In this document: positions 26,656 to 39,295 of the stretch, in pieces | Numbering within the stretch: the stretch's first letter is position 1 | Layout of the letters: each line of letters starts with the position of its first letter | Source: Andrena cerasifolii | Lineage: Eukaryota; Arthropoda; Insecta; Hymenoptera; Andrenidae | DNA: 64,000 nt | NCBI RefSeq assembly: GCF_050908995.1 | Contig: NC_135119.1 | Location: 8,308,001-8,372,000, forward strand | Direction: 5' to 3' | Position numbers and translations under genes: made by a program | Notes under the pieces: model-generated | What the model saw: the letters and a program-made list of their open reading frames with translations, nothing else | Database searches by the model: none | Told to the model about the DNA's origin: nothing

Positions 26656-29600
26656 CAGACGCCGCGCATCCACCAAAATACGCCGATTTAAAGCATTTCT
26701 AATCTCATTTCCTCCGATTCCTACTGTCATTTTGAACTTATGCAAGGAGGCAAGGGAATTTCGTACAGCCCAGTTAAAAAACAGAAAGGTAGTTTTTAAC
26801 CAGCCCGGTGATTAAAATTCGCGATCCTCTTTTGCCCATTACGAGAAGAACGAGGTCTTTTATTTGAGTTCCACGCTGCAAAGTGGAATAACGTTTTGAC
26901 TGGTTACAGAGACTTGGTTAGGATGTGAAAGCAAAGGTATGAATGCTTGACGATCCAGTACGATGAAAAGATACCGAAGCGAGCATGCAACACTTTGCAC
27001 AAAACGAGACAGTCGACAAGCAGGACGAACATTCAAAAATGTCACGGTAAAATTGGACCGCGCCTTACGAGTGCCCCGAACGTCTGTTTTAAACGTCGAT
27101 TGTTTGATGTTATCGTTGATCTAACGAAGGCTAGCAATAGGACAAAACGCACAGAGGTGGAAAAGGAACACGAAGCAGCCTTGTTTTTCTTCCTCTCTGT
27201 GCTCTATCGCGGGGTTGAAGAGCCGCGTGAACAAGTATTACGGGATGAAGAAAACGAGATAAAATCCCATGAAACGAGAAGGCGATGGAAGAAAGCCATC
27301 CGCGGTACCGACTTCTCTTCGTTTCAGCTTTACGTCTCTCGTTGACTGGGGTGAAGAATCCTGCTTTCACATCGAAAGTCCCCTTAAGAGGTAAAGAAGA
27401 AAAAGAGGCGAGCACGAGATGGGCGAATCTCCTTCTGGGATCTAATAGCTTTTTACGCCTTATTACTCATCGTTACGGCTAGGAAGAAAAAAAGAAGGAT
27501 ATAGAAAAAAAAGTATCCGCCTGATACCGTTCGATTATCAAATTTCGCTGGGCCCCAGAAGTGAAAAATAAAAATAGTAATTACTGAGCCTCATATGTTT
27601 GAATTCTCAGACAACATGGACCTGACATTAACAGGAAAAACCTGTGTTAATCTCGAGGGTGGCTTAATTCCACTTTGTGTATTTGTTAAAAGAGGCAAAG
27701 TTGTAAATGAAACGGCGAAGGATCTTTGTTCGTTTATTGTGAAAAAGGAAGATGAACATAGTCGCGAGGCAAAAAGCAAAGTGACCCAATTTGAAGGTTT
27801 ACTCGAATACTCGATTCTCGACAGAACCGAATACATCACGGAGCTCTATAGAGAATGAAATTTCTAATGGAGTATGAATTCGGGCAGGCTTTGTGCCCGG
27901 CCTAATGCGATGAAAAAATAAACGAGTTCTCCGAATATTTTATGGAACTATCAATAAACAAAGCGAAGAAGTACAACTGACTGAATCATGAAACTCGATA
28001 TCCAACATTCCCAACGTTAAACTAACACCAGAAGCGATGAAATTCGCAGGAGACCTTGCGCGAGATAAAGAAAGGAATTGCAGAAACATTTCGAGTGAAC
28101 GTAATCTGTGCACTAAATGCTAGGAGGTGACAGAGGCAGCTTTTCGAATGGCATTATTTCAGGATCGGAAATCACAGCCTTGACTCGGGTAGTTGAAGCG
28201 AATCGGCTTATGACTCAGCCGGCAACGATGTGCGCCCCGTAACTTAATTACGGATTTAATTACAAAGAGCGTTAATTATTCGAAGTTTAAGCTGCGAGGC
28301 GGCGATACATCGGGCTCAGTTTACAGGAAGAATCAATCTGATTTCACGGGCTGTCGGCACGCGCGTTGAGTTCCGAACTGAATTAAGACGGACCAACGAG
28401 CAAGTGATTTAATCGCGCCCCTGCGCTGGCCCCTAATTAATGAGATACAAGTAGCCCTCTCGCCCTTTGTTGGAAAGAATCTAGACAGCCTGCGAACGCG
28501 AGAAACCGTACTTTCTCGGGGTTCATTTAATCAGGACTGCTCGATCAACACACCCGGATGGATGCATACGGGAAAGTGTACTCTGCCTCTATCCGAATAC
28601 ACGAACACTTTTGTCCACGGTAATGAAGAAAAATATCTCCCAATTTGTGTACAGTAATTTTACATAAAAGCTTAAGAATTCGATATGAACTCTGTATTAA
28701 TATTCAATTCCGTTTAACCTCGTTACACGGTTTAGTGAGCTGTGATGGAACCAGCGAATGAATAGGAGAATATGAAATCATTATTCTATGATACATTAAT
28801 TAGTAACACGTATAATTAACTCCACGCCTGAGCATTCGGTTACTATCTCTCGCAGCACGGAAATGAAATTTATATCGAACAATGAGAGCAATTAGTTTCC
28901 TGCGCAAAAGTCTATTCTGCAGTGCATTTCCGTGATATAAATAGTCGAGGCATTGATGGATTGTGTACACAGTGTTACACGCAAACAATTCCTAACAACA
29001 GCAGGGCGGTTGATCCCGAAAACTCGAAAAGATACTTCGCCCGCGTAAGTTTGTATTTCATCACGCTGTTTGGATTTTTACATCTTCCTCTTTGTTGTTA
29101 CTAGTTAGAGAATTTCGCCTGGAAAAATCCCCATTTCGATCGATGCCACCTTGCGTCAGCACGTAAGAAAATTGAAATTTTCTTTGCCGGTGTATTCGGT
29201 AAACGCAGGGACGGCACACTCGATGGATTTATGGTGGATATCGCCGGAAAGCGAGTATAGATTGAAGAAGACCGAAACCGAGAGTGCAAACACTAGGAAC
29301 GGCAGTCACCAATGACGGAACGTCCAGGGGTAAGCAAAGAGCAATCACACAGATTCTGTGTATTCTACAGCAGGATCAACCGAGGGAAAGGTGTTCTCGT
29401 AAATTAAAATTCGAGCGAGGAACGCGCAACTTCTGAATCTTTCGTTTCCCACCAAACAATAGCGAAGTCCAGTAAAACGTTCATTTCCTTGCGAGATGTT
29501 TTAATTCGATAGTAAGCAACAAAAGTAAACGGTATCCGCCATAAAATCCTCCCGAAAGTGGATCCCTAGCCGATCTGTACATAAGGTGGAAGACCAGTCC

Positions 29601-32600
29601 CGACAGAATTCCCATTAATCCACCAACGGACGTTGTAAACCTCTGCGATGCATGAGATTAAAGGTAGATACTAGCAGAATTCTGGATAAAACGCGAACGT
29701 CTTTACACCTGGGTAGCAATAAAATCCGTGTGATAAATCTGTCTGCTTCGATGAAAAATAGTTCATCGCAATGTGTCAAATAAATGAATATCAAATGATG
29801 CTCGCATAAATCTCGGAGTAACCGAAACCAGGATGAAGCAAAGTCACACGGCCAGAATGTCCTCTTTCCCGTTTCGCTAACATTACCTATTCCACCGCTA
29901 GGTTTTACCTTCGGCCCTTTTCAACGTTCGAGCAGCCACTTCCTTTTACCTTGGGGAGTGATAGCTTTCGAAACGTTACATTATACACCAGCAACTCCTT
30001 TCGCTGGTACGTCAGTTCATCTTTGCCTCCTTCGCCCGTCGATAAAATAGACGGAGAAGAGGACTGCGCAGAGAGCAGAAGAATGAACGCGACGTGGAAA
30101 GGACGGAAGACAAGGAGGCACGAAGAGAATGGCTAAGATAAAATTGCAAGAGAACCGCGACTGCAAGAACATGGAGTATGCACCAGGTATTATCTATATG
30201 CGACGAGTTTATGAGCCTCTAACCCTCTTTACACTCGCGTCTCCGTTCGCCGCCTTGTTTCGTCATCTGCTTAAAAGTAAAACATAATCCAGCCACTTAC
30301 ACTCACGCCTTTCCTCGAGTATCGCCAGCTCAGAGCTGCCCTCGGTCTGTGAAATGTATTTGCGATGTTTATAGGCGTACCTTATCGATTTTGTTCATGA
30401 AACCAATCTCCGCTGTCTACGATCTTTCTTGACACTTGGCCGGGAGGGTAAACTCAGCCACGACCACCGAATTGAACTTTCCACGAGGTACGTACTTTGC
30501 AAAAACATATCCCACCGTCTCCTTTGTTTGATATTCCAGGGGAAGTTCGGCGAACATCGTAAAAGATGAAAAGCGCACTACGGAGAGATTAATAGAGCGA
30601 CACTGCTGAGCATAGCCTGACGAAATTACACGGAACTTCCTGCGTAAAGTGAATAAGGGAAGTAGTAATCCGTGTACGACAACGGAGCAGCTTCCTCCGT
30701 GCCGTAAAAGTCTTGTCGAGTCCCTCGACCGTCGCTGAAGCATTTGGAACCACGCAGTTCCCGAAACTGAACGGGCAATTAACAACGAAAGCCCTTGTAC
30801 CATCGTTTACGATCTTCCGAGTAGATTAAACCGTGTACAGAGAACACAACAAGAAAAGGTGCTACACGTGTTGTTGCGTCATAAACCAACCAAGCGGAGC
30901 ATCCGCGAAAGATACGCGGCAGGTAAACGGTCGCGTATAGTTCAAACAGCAAGCGTTACGAATCCGATCGGCATACGGGCGTCTTCGCAAAATATCAAGC
31001 GATTCGATCGACTCCGACTAGAGCCGCACACCTTCGATCGGGTCGCAGTTATACTCGATAATAAGCACAGCTGCTCAAATTCAATTATACGGTTCCCGAG
31101 GGCAAGTAATCCAATTTGCACGTCATCAAGTCACGCGGGCGAAACTAGTTCGAAGACCCGGCCATACAACCGACCACATGTATCAAATATTGAAGTTCCT
31201 AGATTGCGCCGGACTGCCCTCGGGGACACCAAATAACCGCCGCGGCCTGAAAACGCGCGAAGCCTTGTGTCGAAACACGTCTCTAGTTAGCCCGCTGCGA
31301 TGATCTGCATCGACGGGACGTTCTAAAGGGACTCAGCTTCCAAAGGAAACTCGGAATCAAGTTGTCACAGCCAGGCGCATCGAGTCCCCCGCCCTTGTCT
31401 TCCGCATTTTCGCGTTCCCGTTCCTCCCTGTCAGTCGCCTCGAAAAAAGAGAACAGGCGCAGAGGAATATATGACGTAAGCGTTACGCTAAACTGGCTGA
31501 CTTAACGTTATTTACGACTGTTGAGGACACTGACAGGGAGTTCGCGGTACGAGCGTGAATTTCTGCAGCTTTGCGCGTGCAACGGGGATCACGCGTGACC
31601 TTTCAGAAAATTTTTGCGAACGGGGCCACGCACGGCAGGTACAACGTCCGCGTTGAAAGGAACGCAGCCGTGTCCCGCGAGCAAAAATAAAAACATATTA
31701 CGCACGCCTCGGCTGCAAGGATTTCCAGCCGCCCCGAGTAGCGGGCGTATTAACGTTTTTCCCGGTGTAATTCCGCACCTCTTGCGAGTGCGCGCGCACC
31801 GAGTGTGCATCGAGTGCGTCGAGTGCATTCCGGAATGCGCTTTGTTAACAGTACGCGGACAATTCGCGTTCCCGGAACGAATGTTATTTTAACCATCTGT
31901 GAAAACGACACCGCCCAGCCTCTCCACCCCCGCGATACGCTGATCGTCCACCCTGTGCTCGTGGAAATTTATGCAACCCCGTTCGTCGAATATCCTTAAG
32001 TTTCAACTGGCGAGAACCGAAAGGCGCGCGGCGATTACAAATGCCTACTAAAAAAAGCGTATTTGCAAAGGAATTATGCGATTGAAAAAGTCGCCGTGCC
32101 GCGTTACGATCTATATTTGGACGTGCGGTTGTTTGGATTTTCGAACAGAAACCCGGTCACATGTGGCTGGCATTGCAAACATCGTGATACCGCGAGTCAA
32201 GGCGCCGAGATAAATTCGTGTAATAGGTGGCAAGGTGGCAGACATCAGGCAGAATCGAGCCTAGAATCAACAAGTTTGTTAGACTTGTTCAATATAATTT
32301 GCTGCCACGAGACACGGCCAATTTACATTTCAAAACATATTATTTTCCTCCGAGAACGTGCGCACGCGGTGGTGGCGTAACGTAAACGCGCGTAAAAATG
32401 AAAACGCCCGTCTCGCGAAACATTGGAGCGTTCATGCCAGTCATTAAATCGGCGAAAACTGCGGTGTACAATTGGTAAAGTGTAATCAGCTCGTAAATAT
32501 AAATACCGCGTTTAATGTAATCGCGCGCGGACGGAAGATCCAGCCCTTCGTTTCTATCAACGATACGAAAAAGCATATTTTCGTGGCGAGATCGATACGA

Positions 32601-33111
32601 CGCGAGACGTCCAGACTGCACTCTCGAAAATACCGTCCAACGGTAAACTCGGGAGCGTTTATTACAAGTCCCCGTCGAGATGGCAAAAATTAAACGGGCA
32701 ATGACGGCTGAGGCCGAATGACAGCCGCGGCAGACTCAACCGTACTGTCCTCTCCGCGAAGATAAACTCGCCCTGTCCCTTTAGTCCCTTTTTAAAGGAA
32801 CCGATCACCAGCGGCGAATCAAGCCCAAGCGTATTCGCCTGTTCAATGCGAACGCGGACCGTCGATTGAAATATGGTCCACGGAAGTGCGCGATTTTCGT
32901 ATCTGTGACAGCGAGGACTTTTCAATAAATCATGCGGAATTGTTTGGCTGCTGAACGTCACATATTTACGGAAACAGACCGCACGAAAAGTATCGAGGAA
33001 ATAAAAAAGTATAAATCAATTACGGGAAGAGACAATTTGGAGGACAACGCAGTGAGGACAACGCAGGACCGTTAGAGAAGTTTCTGTTTGCTTCGCTCAC
33101 TCGGCGCACCA
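26656..33111. other. no gene recognised
   Basis: No known protein motif or repeat was seen. An 87-codon frame at 27595-27858 has balanced composition but no recognisable domain. The gap ends at the first exon of the transporter pseudogene. Confidence 0.45.
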
Positions 33112-33609
33112 ATGACGTTTCAAATCGTGGAAGCCTTTACGCGGGTGTGGCTACAGTGGGCTGCGGCAGTCGTGGGTCAGTGGAACTTTATGAATTTTAC
33201 TGTTCTTTGACACTTTCGTTTGAGCTTCAATAGCTATCGAAAATATTCGTAACTTTGCAACAATCTGCAAAGTCCAATGGATGCCCCAAGACGAGTAAAA
33301 GTAGGGGTACGCAATTGTATATGCGCTGTTAGTACTGTTTCTCAAGTTAAATAGCATGAATTCTTATATTCTAACGCTCGTCATTTGTACCTATATCTGA
33401 AAGTTCCAAACAATCGTGTGGTAGAACCTTCACGATAAACCGACAATATATTTATGCAACATTAATCGAAGATTTTACTATAGTGACTTTGTTATCTTTG
33501 AATTTTGGACTTGCGATCGGTTGGACGTCCCCTTACCTGGCATTATTAACTAGCGAGGACTCGCCGTTTCCAGCGACGGCGAGTCAAGCCGCGTGGATAG
33601 CCTCTTTAA

Positions 33610-34004
33610 GGGCTGATTTTTTCGCGTGATTTTTGCAGGAAAAAATCAGGATTTCAACTTTAAATAGCCGCCATTTTGTTTTAACTTAATATTTCGGAAA
33701 ATTCTCTCCGTCAACCTGAGGATACATTATTATACTAACGAAATCTTTTTTGTTTTTTGATTTTAGATAATCTGGTTCCGAATGCCAATGGTCACCGCAA
33801 AACCAAATTTTTAAAAATGCTTCTTGGATGTCGCTTGTTATTTTATTATGAACGTAAATATTTTTCTACAAAAAAATTACCAAATGTTCTTTAAATGTTG
33901 CTCTTTTAAGCGCAAAAAGTTCTGTAAAAATATACGCTTCCGCTTCTTCAAAAAAAAATCACAAATATTCGCCTCTTCTCGACCGCCTGACTAGGCATAA
34001 CCCC
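33610..34004. mobile_element. TTAA-flanked DNA element, inner-left member of a double insertion
   Basis: It lies between TTAA at 33606-33609 and TTAA at 34005-34008, inside transporter pseudogene exon 2. No coding capacity is seen. It starts GGGCTGATTTTTTCGCG and ends CCTGACTAGGCATAACCCC. That right end resembles the ends of the element at 55229-55935, and an inner stretch around ATAGCCGCCATTTTG matches that element in the opposite orientation. The left end does not mirror the right end well, so it may be deleted or a different family. TTAA targets are typical of piggyBac- and Kolobok-type transposons; the class is inferred. Confidence 0.6.
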
Positions 34005-34008
34005 TTAA

Positions 34009-34658
34009 GGGGGTAGGTTACCCACAAAATATTCGAAAATTGGGTTTTAGGATGTTTGCATATCCTGCTAGCTACATCTTTTCTACGTATTCTGAGCGCA
34101 ACGGGGCCCCGAAATTCTAAAAAATGAAGGAATTACAGTAAAAAATGCACGAGCCTGCACATGAGATCGGATAACGATGTCCAACTTTAAACGCGATTTC
34201 CCAGAAACTACGTTTTCCATAACATTGAAAATAAAATCTCGAAATCCGCCCGAACGATTTGAATGAAAATTTACAGGGAGCTGCAGGAAACTATTCCCCT
34301 CCATATATTAGGAGCACATTTTCGATATAAATTCTTAAAAAAAAAGATAAAAAATATTTTTCCTTCAAAAAAGGAAAAATCAGAAACATCAACATAAAAA
34401 TTGTATTAATTTGTTCAACAAAATTTTGCTTCCTGCACAAGGTGGATCACCATCAAACGGTACATCGCGTACACGTTCCCACATTTATATTTATAACTTG
34501 TTTTCCCATAAATATATTTAAAATTTTCTTTTTGCGCATTAAAGTCAACGAAATGACGCTTAAAAAGTAAAACAAAAATTATCTCTATATTCATTTATAA
34601 TTTCAGAATGTGTGTTCGAAGAAGGGCTGATTTGGGCTGTTGAGGGTAACCTACCCCT
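34009..34658. mobile_element. TTAA-flanked MITE with matching inverted ends
   Basis: The left end GGGGGTAGGTTACCC and the right end GGGTAACCTACCCCT are inverted copies with one mismatch over 15 bases. They are bordered by TTAA at 34005-34008 and 34659-34662. The interior is 650 bp, AT-rich, and has no open frame of note. TTAA duplication with GGG/CCC ends fits a piggyBac-like non-autonomous element. It sits directly against the element at 33610-34004 and interrupts the transporter pseudogene. Confidence 0.8.
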
Positions 34659-37574
34659 TTAATGCCATTTGGACGCCTTATTGGCTCCATTTGTGGGGCG
34701 GTTATAATGGAATATTTTGGCAGCAAGACGGCTCTCTTGACGTCGGGAGTGCCCATAATGATAGACTGGATTCTCATAATAGTTGCCAATTCGGTCGGAT
34801 GGCTTTACGTGTCTAGAATTTTCGTGGGTAAGCAATTCACTGTTCACGCCTGGCTACGATATTTATCGCGACACATGTACAGCATTTCCGTTGCTAACAT
34901 TTCCCCACTTTGAAAATAATCCCGCTCCCGGCAGGAATCTCTTTCGGAATGCACTTCAGCTGTTTTTCGATTTACATCGGCGAAATAGCGACGGCGCACA
35001 TTCGCGGTGCGCTGCACGATAGTGAATGGAATCCCGATAGGATTGCTGATCGGCAACATAATGGGCACTCTGATATCGATGGTGTGGTTTGGTGTCATCA
35101 GTTTAATTCCGACCATCCAATGGTACCACAGGAAGTCGAACGTCAAAGAGGAACTGGCGATTATCGAGCGCTCGTTTATGCCTCCGACACCCACAATTTT
35201 TCGCGAGAAACTGATGAAGATGACCGAGAGGAAGAACCGCCGTGGCCTCAACACCATCATGTTCTACATGGAGATCATAGTGAAGAAGGCCAAAGTGACG
35301 AGCATCGAACCATCCGTGGTTGTGATTCTCTCCGGCGCACTTGGTATTTCATAGAATTATTTCGTAAACCCCTTATGAGACTACATCAGTCGAAAGTTTC
35401 GCGGTTAAGCTGCGTTCTCTCCTGTCGAAAAGTACCCAGCAGTTGTTTAAGCGCCTCGCGATTAGAAGGCTAGAAAACAGCCATTAGCTGCCCATTATTT
35501 CTTGTATCGCCGCTTTCAAATCTATACAGTTCACCATGCTCGTATTCAGGTATAGTGGTCGCGTTGGATCAGCGTGGCTCTGATCGATCGGTGCGGTAGA
35601 AGGTTTCTGTTGCTGCTGTCCTGCAGCTCCGTAATCGCCGCGACGGCACTTTTAACGTTACACTTCTTACTGCTGGAGTGCGATTTAAATTCAAAGAATC
35701 TCGAATGGATGACGATCCTTTCTATGCTGCTTTTCACAATGCTGTCTATCGGGATGATACCGGTCCCGAGCACGATGCTCGGCCAGCTTTCCCCGGCCGA
35801 TCTAAAGAGCGTAGGCGGATTTCTGGCCAGCATCATAGGTGCGCTTTTCACTTTCCTCACCAGCAGAATTTATCAGCCGATGGTCGATCTCGTGACCGAG
35901 AAATACGTCTTCCTCCTCTACACGACTTCTATAAATCTCTTGGTAGATTCAAACATATGAATTTTATCGTTTCTGAGTGTTACTCGCTACAAGCAATGTT
36001 TACAGACTCCAAAGGACACCGGTCGATCATACTTTTGACGATCTACCGTTCATCAGGCACTCGGGATCGTGCTAATATTCAGAAACACAAACAAGAGCCT
36101 GAGGTCTACGTCATTTTTGGAGGCTCTATTAATGCAATGTTTACAGGAAATCCAGAATATACTGATCAGCCAAAGTATGCACGTATTATCTGGCAGTGGA
36201 CGATCACAAGAAACCAGGGTATAAGATGCGATGTAAGGAACAATGATCTCAGGAGTCACTTACGGAGTATTGATATTTATAGGCAGTTGCGTTTTATGTT
36301 TGTGTAATACGAAATAAAGACGGTGCTACTACGGTTTCTTGCAAATTCCCGTTTGTTGTACAATGACGGAAACGCGATTTATTATAATTGTATGACGGTT
36401 TCATCTCGATACAGCAAGAACGGTGAATAATTTATAAGGAACTATTCGTGCCTTATCTTATCACGGAATGTCGTAAAAGGACGCTAACTATCAACTAGGC
36501 GGTATAATCAAAATTGGTAATCCCGATAATACTATCTGCCAAGTTTCGTGATTTAGGGTGTCGCGCGGAAAGAGCCTGCGAGCAAAGGCAGTATTCCTAA
36601 TGAACGCGACATTGGCTAAATAGCTGTCTCAAGCAAACGTGCAATTAATCGGTTCGCGCATACGCTCGACTCGCTTACGCGAAAGTGCTATTTAAACTTA
36701 CCTACGATCAGTTTCATTCGAAAGCTTCAGCTTTTCATATCATGGACTACTTAGTTAATCAAACTCGATATTAATGCATCGAGATTTCTGCCCATCGACT
36801 TTAAAACCAAAATGACTGACAGACTTGCTTGTATCAATTTATCATAGAATTCTGTATGTCACAAGAACGTGATGTCATCACTGATAAGGTTGATACAAAT
36901 ATACTTTCGTATGTCAAAACGTACGTCAGACCCCACCCCCTCAACACTGTCTTGTGTGGTATATGTATAAAGCAGAGGCAAAAATGAGTAATTTTCTTGT
37001 GACGAGTCCGCGCTGCATCACTCGTGCTATTAAATTTACATCTAATTGATATAACGCGTACAGTGTTTGCAAATTTATCTTGTAAATCTGCTAGATTTCT
37101 CTACGTTACTCATACCAACATCTTTCATGTCGTACATGTATACTACAATTTATTCTTAAAAACCACACAGTGGATCTCGAGTGTTTATTAAGTCTTATAA
37201 GATTCTTTCGTTTCACAACTTTGGTGCGAGAATGAGATCAAAGTGTATCGTTAAAACTGTCGCCGTTATCTGTTAAAGCTACAAGGTTGGTTATCTTATT
37301 CCACTTACTCCCGACACATATAATTTCTTGTTCGAAGGCAAAAAAATACGGTTCCATGGCACGCAAGAAATTAGCCATCGAGAAAAGTAATTAACGCCGG
37401 ATGCTAAACGTACCGCCTCTCGGTTCGTTCGCTGAACGTGCGTAAGCGTAGTACTCGAATATACCCTGCAACGAGGAAATGCAACGTTTGTTATCTTATC
37501 TGCTTAAAATCAACTACACATTCATATTTTATCATTTCTAAAGGCACCCGCTTCTGATGCAAATAAGAGTACAC

Positions 37575-37584
37575 TCAGTCAGTT
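37575..37584 (+). promoter_or_regulatory. candidate initiator (TCAGTC/TCAGTT) of the Tret1-like gene
   Basis: Two overlapping matches to the arthropod initiator TCAGTY lie 22-31 bases before the ATG of the transporter. No good TATA box is seen at about -30. Such a short motif occurs often by chance, and a start here would give a 5' leader of only about 25-30 nt. Confidence 0.25.
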
Positions 37585-37605
37585 CGTATCTTGAGAGGGG
37601 AAACC

Positions 37606-39171
37606 ATGATTGAAGAGGCACATGAGAAATTGGCCGGAAAAGTGACGTGGCCGCAATGGATCGGCGGCATCGGAGGTAAATAGATTGTATAGCCGGCGAG
37701 CATCTCGGATACACGTAAAAAGTATAAAACTAGCTGCAGTTTCTGCGCGGCGGTAATAAGCGGAAGTCCGAAAGGGCCAAACTCGCCTTAGACGAGAAAC
37801 TTCCACTTCATTTTCTTGCCAGTCGACGAACCATCGATTTCCAATCTGTTCGCAGTTGCACTGTTAGTGTGCCAAACGGGATTCATGGGAGGATGGTCTT
37901 CCCCGTACATCGCCAAGTTAACATCCCCAGGATCCTCCCTCCCGATCACGATGACAGAAGCGTCCTGGGTGGCGTCGTTGCTGAATTTCGGGAGACCGTT
38001 CGGTGCGATCGGCGGTGCTCTCTCCGCCAATTATCTAGGCAGCAAGACAACCGTTCTGATCAACAGCGTGCCCATCGCGTTATGCTGGCTGTTCACGATC
38101 GTGGCGAACAGCGTGGAATGGCTGTACGTGTCCAGACTTCTCGGCGGCATCAGCTTAGGCATGGCCTACAGCTGTTTTTCCCTCTATCTAGGGGAAATAG
38201 CGGATCCCAGCATCCGAGGAGCACTGGTCGCGTTGGGCGTAATCGGTATGCCGTTTGGAAACTTCCTCATGGCCTTGATGGGAGCGTATCTGTCTATGAG
38301 GACGTCAGGCATAATCTGCCTAGCCCCCTGTCTAACCCTGATGGTAATTTTTGTCTGGCTGCCGGAATCGCCTCACCACCTGGTGAAGAAAAAGCTAGAC
38401 GAGAAAGCAAAGGCCTCGATCCGTTGGTACCATCGGAACTGTGACGTGGAATCGGAATTCATGGCGCTAAAGAAGTTCGTCGAGAACGCGAATGAACAAT
38501 CGTTCGTGAATACTCTGAAAGAGTTCAGGGACGCTCGCTTCAGAAAGTCGTTGTCCATCATCATAATGCTTTTTATGTACAGCCAGTTGTGCGGTATAAA
38601 CAGTATCGTGTTTTACATGGAAACGATATTAATATCGACGAAAGTCGCCGTGATAGAACCCGCGCAAATAGTTATCATAGTGATGGTGTTCGGAATCGTT
38701 GGATCCGCCCTGTCCATGTTCCTGATGGACAGATTCGGAAGGAAGATACTGATGATCGCGTCCTCTGCCGGTGTGACGATATCTTTGTGCATCCTGACGC
38801 TCGACTTTCAACTGTTGAGCTTCGGTTTCGATCCAAAAACGATGGAGGGATTGCCGATCTTTGCGATGATCTCCCTTTATCTGGCAGTGTTTATGGGCAT
38901 TTTCGCTGTACCGGCTGCGGTATTAAGCGAAATATTCCCCTCGCATCAGAAATGTATGGCTGCGTGTATCGGCAGCTGCGTGTCCGGCGTGTGCGCCTTC
39001 CTCGCCTCGGCTACTTACTTGCCTTTGCTCGACCTGATGACCGAGCAATACATTTTCTTGCTTTACGCGCTCCTGATATTGACGGCCGTGCCATACACGA
39101 TATTTTTTATACCCGAGACGAAGGGGATGTCTTTGCAAGAAATTCAAACTCAGCTGATACAGAAGAGGTAG
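37606..39171 (+). CDS. Tret1-like: facilitated trehalose/sugar transporter, Tret1-like (MFS), intact, two exons
   Basis: This is a plasma-membrane major facilitator sugar porter of the insect Tret1 family, which moves trehalose or related sugars down their gradient; the substrate is inferred from family. Exon 1 is 37606-37675 (ATG in context AAACC, encoding MIEEAHEKLAGKVTWPQWIG and three more residues). A 147-bp intron runs 37676-37822 (GTAAAT donor; TTTTCTTGCCAG acceptor). Exon 2 is 37823-39171. The phase-1 junction makes a Val codon, giving 472 residues, normal for the family. Sugar-porter motifs are in order: GEIADPSIRG (about 147-156), PESPHHL after TM6 (204-210), QLCGIN in TM7 (278-283), DRFGRK between TM8 and TM9 (326-331), SEIFPSHQK (392-400) and PETKG after TM12 (454-458). 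About twelve hydrophobic segments are visible. The open frame continues upstream of exon 2 without an ATG, so the spliced start is preferred. A decayed paralogue lies 1.3 kb upstream. Tret1 itself versus another sugar-porter paralogue cannot be settled. Confidence 0.95.
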
Positions 39172-39295
39172 ATCATTTGGAAGTCGTAGTAGCTGTCAAA
39201 TCTGTCACAGTTTCAAAGGAACCGCGCAGTTTCAATGAATCCGAACAATGCAACGTTCGAGCGAAGTTACGCAGAGATAGGCACAACTGCATGTA

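Larger units (their letters stand above)
33112..36318 (+). pseudogene. decayed Tret1-like sugar transporter, interrupted by two TTAA transposons
   Basis: This is a paralogue of the intact gene at 37606-39171, in the same orientation. Recognisable parts: exon 1 33112-33175 (MTFQIVEAFTRVWLQWAAAV, then V); intron to 33483; exon 2 33484-33609 (LAIGWTSPYLALLTS, AAWIASL); insertion 33610-34658; exon 2 resumes from the TTAA at 34659-34662 (MPFGRLIGSICG, EYFGSKTALL, NSVGWLYVSRIFV) to 34827; intron 34828-34934; exon 3 from 34935 (ISFGMHFSCFSIYIGEI). A frameshift lies near 35013-35022. In-frame losses near 35117 (TM6 and the PESP loop) and 35243 (TM7 QxxxG region) follow. A third intron spans 35344-35549, and a one-base shift lies near 35570. 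The last homologous part (LIDRCGRRF, LVTEKYVFLLY) ends near 35930 without the PETKG tail. An AATAAA stands at 36313-36318. All three inferred introns are phase 1 and joining across them keeps alignment to the intact copy. Exon 1 is the least certain part. Confidence 0.9.

Noticed and set aside
27595..27858. 87-codon frame with a plausible soluble-protein composition
   Set aside because: No family recognised, no nearby exons or clear poly(A) context, and the complementary strand is open over the same stretch. Transcript evidence would be needed.
30417..30803. 128-codon minus-strand frame
   Set aside because: No domain, no homology I recognise, and no splice context.
34910..36307. Several frames of 115-209 codons inside the transporter pseudogene
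   Set aside because: They are pieces or out-of-frame shadows of the decayed transporter. The homologous segments are described in the pseudogene entry.
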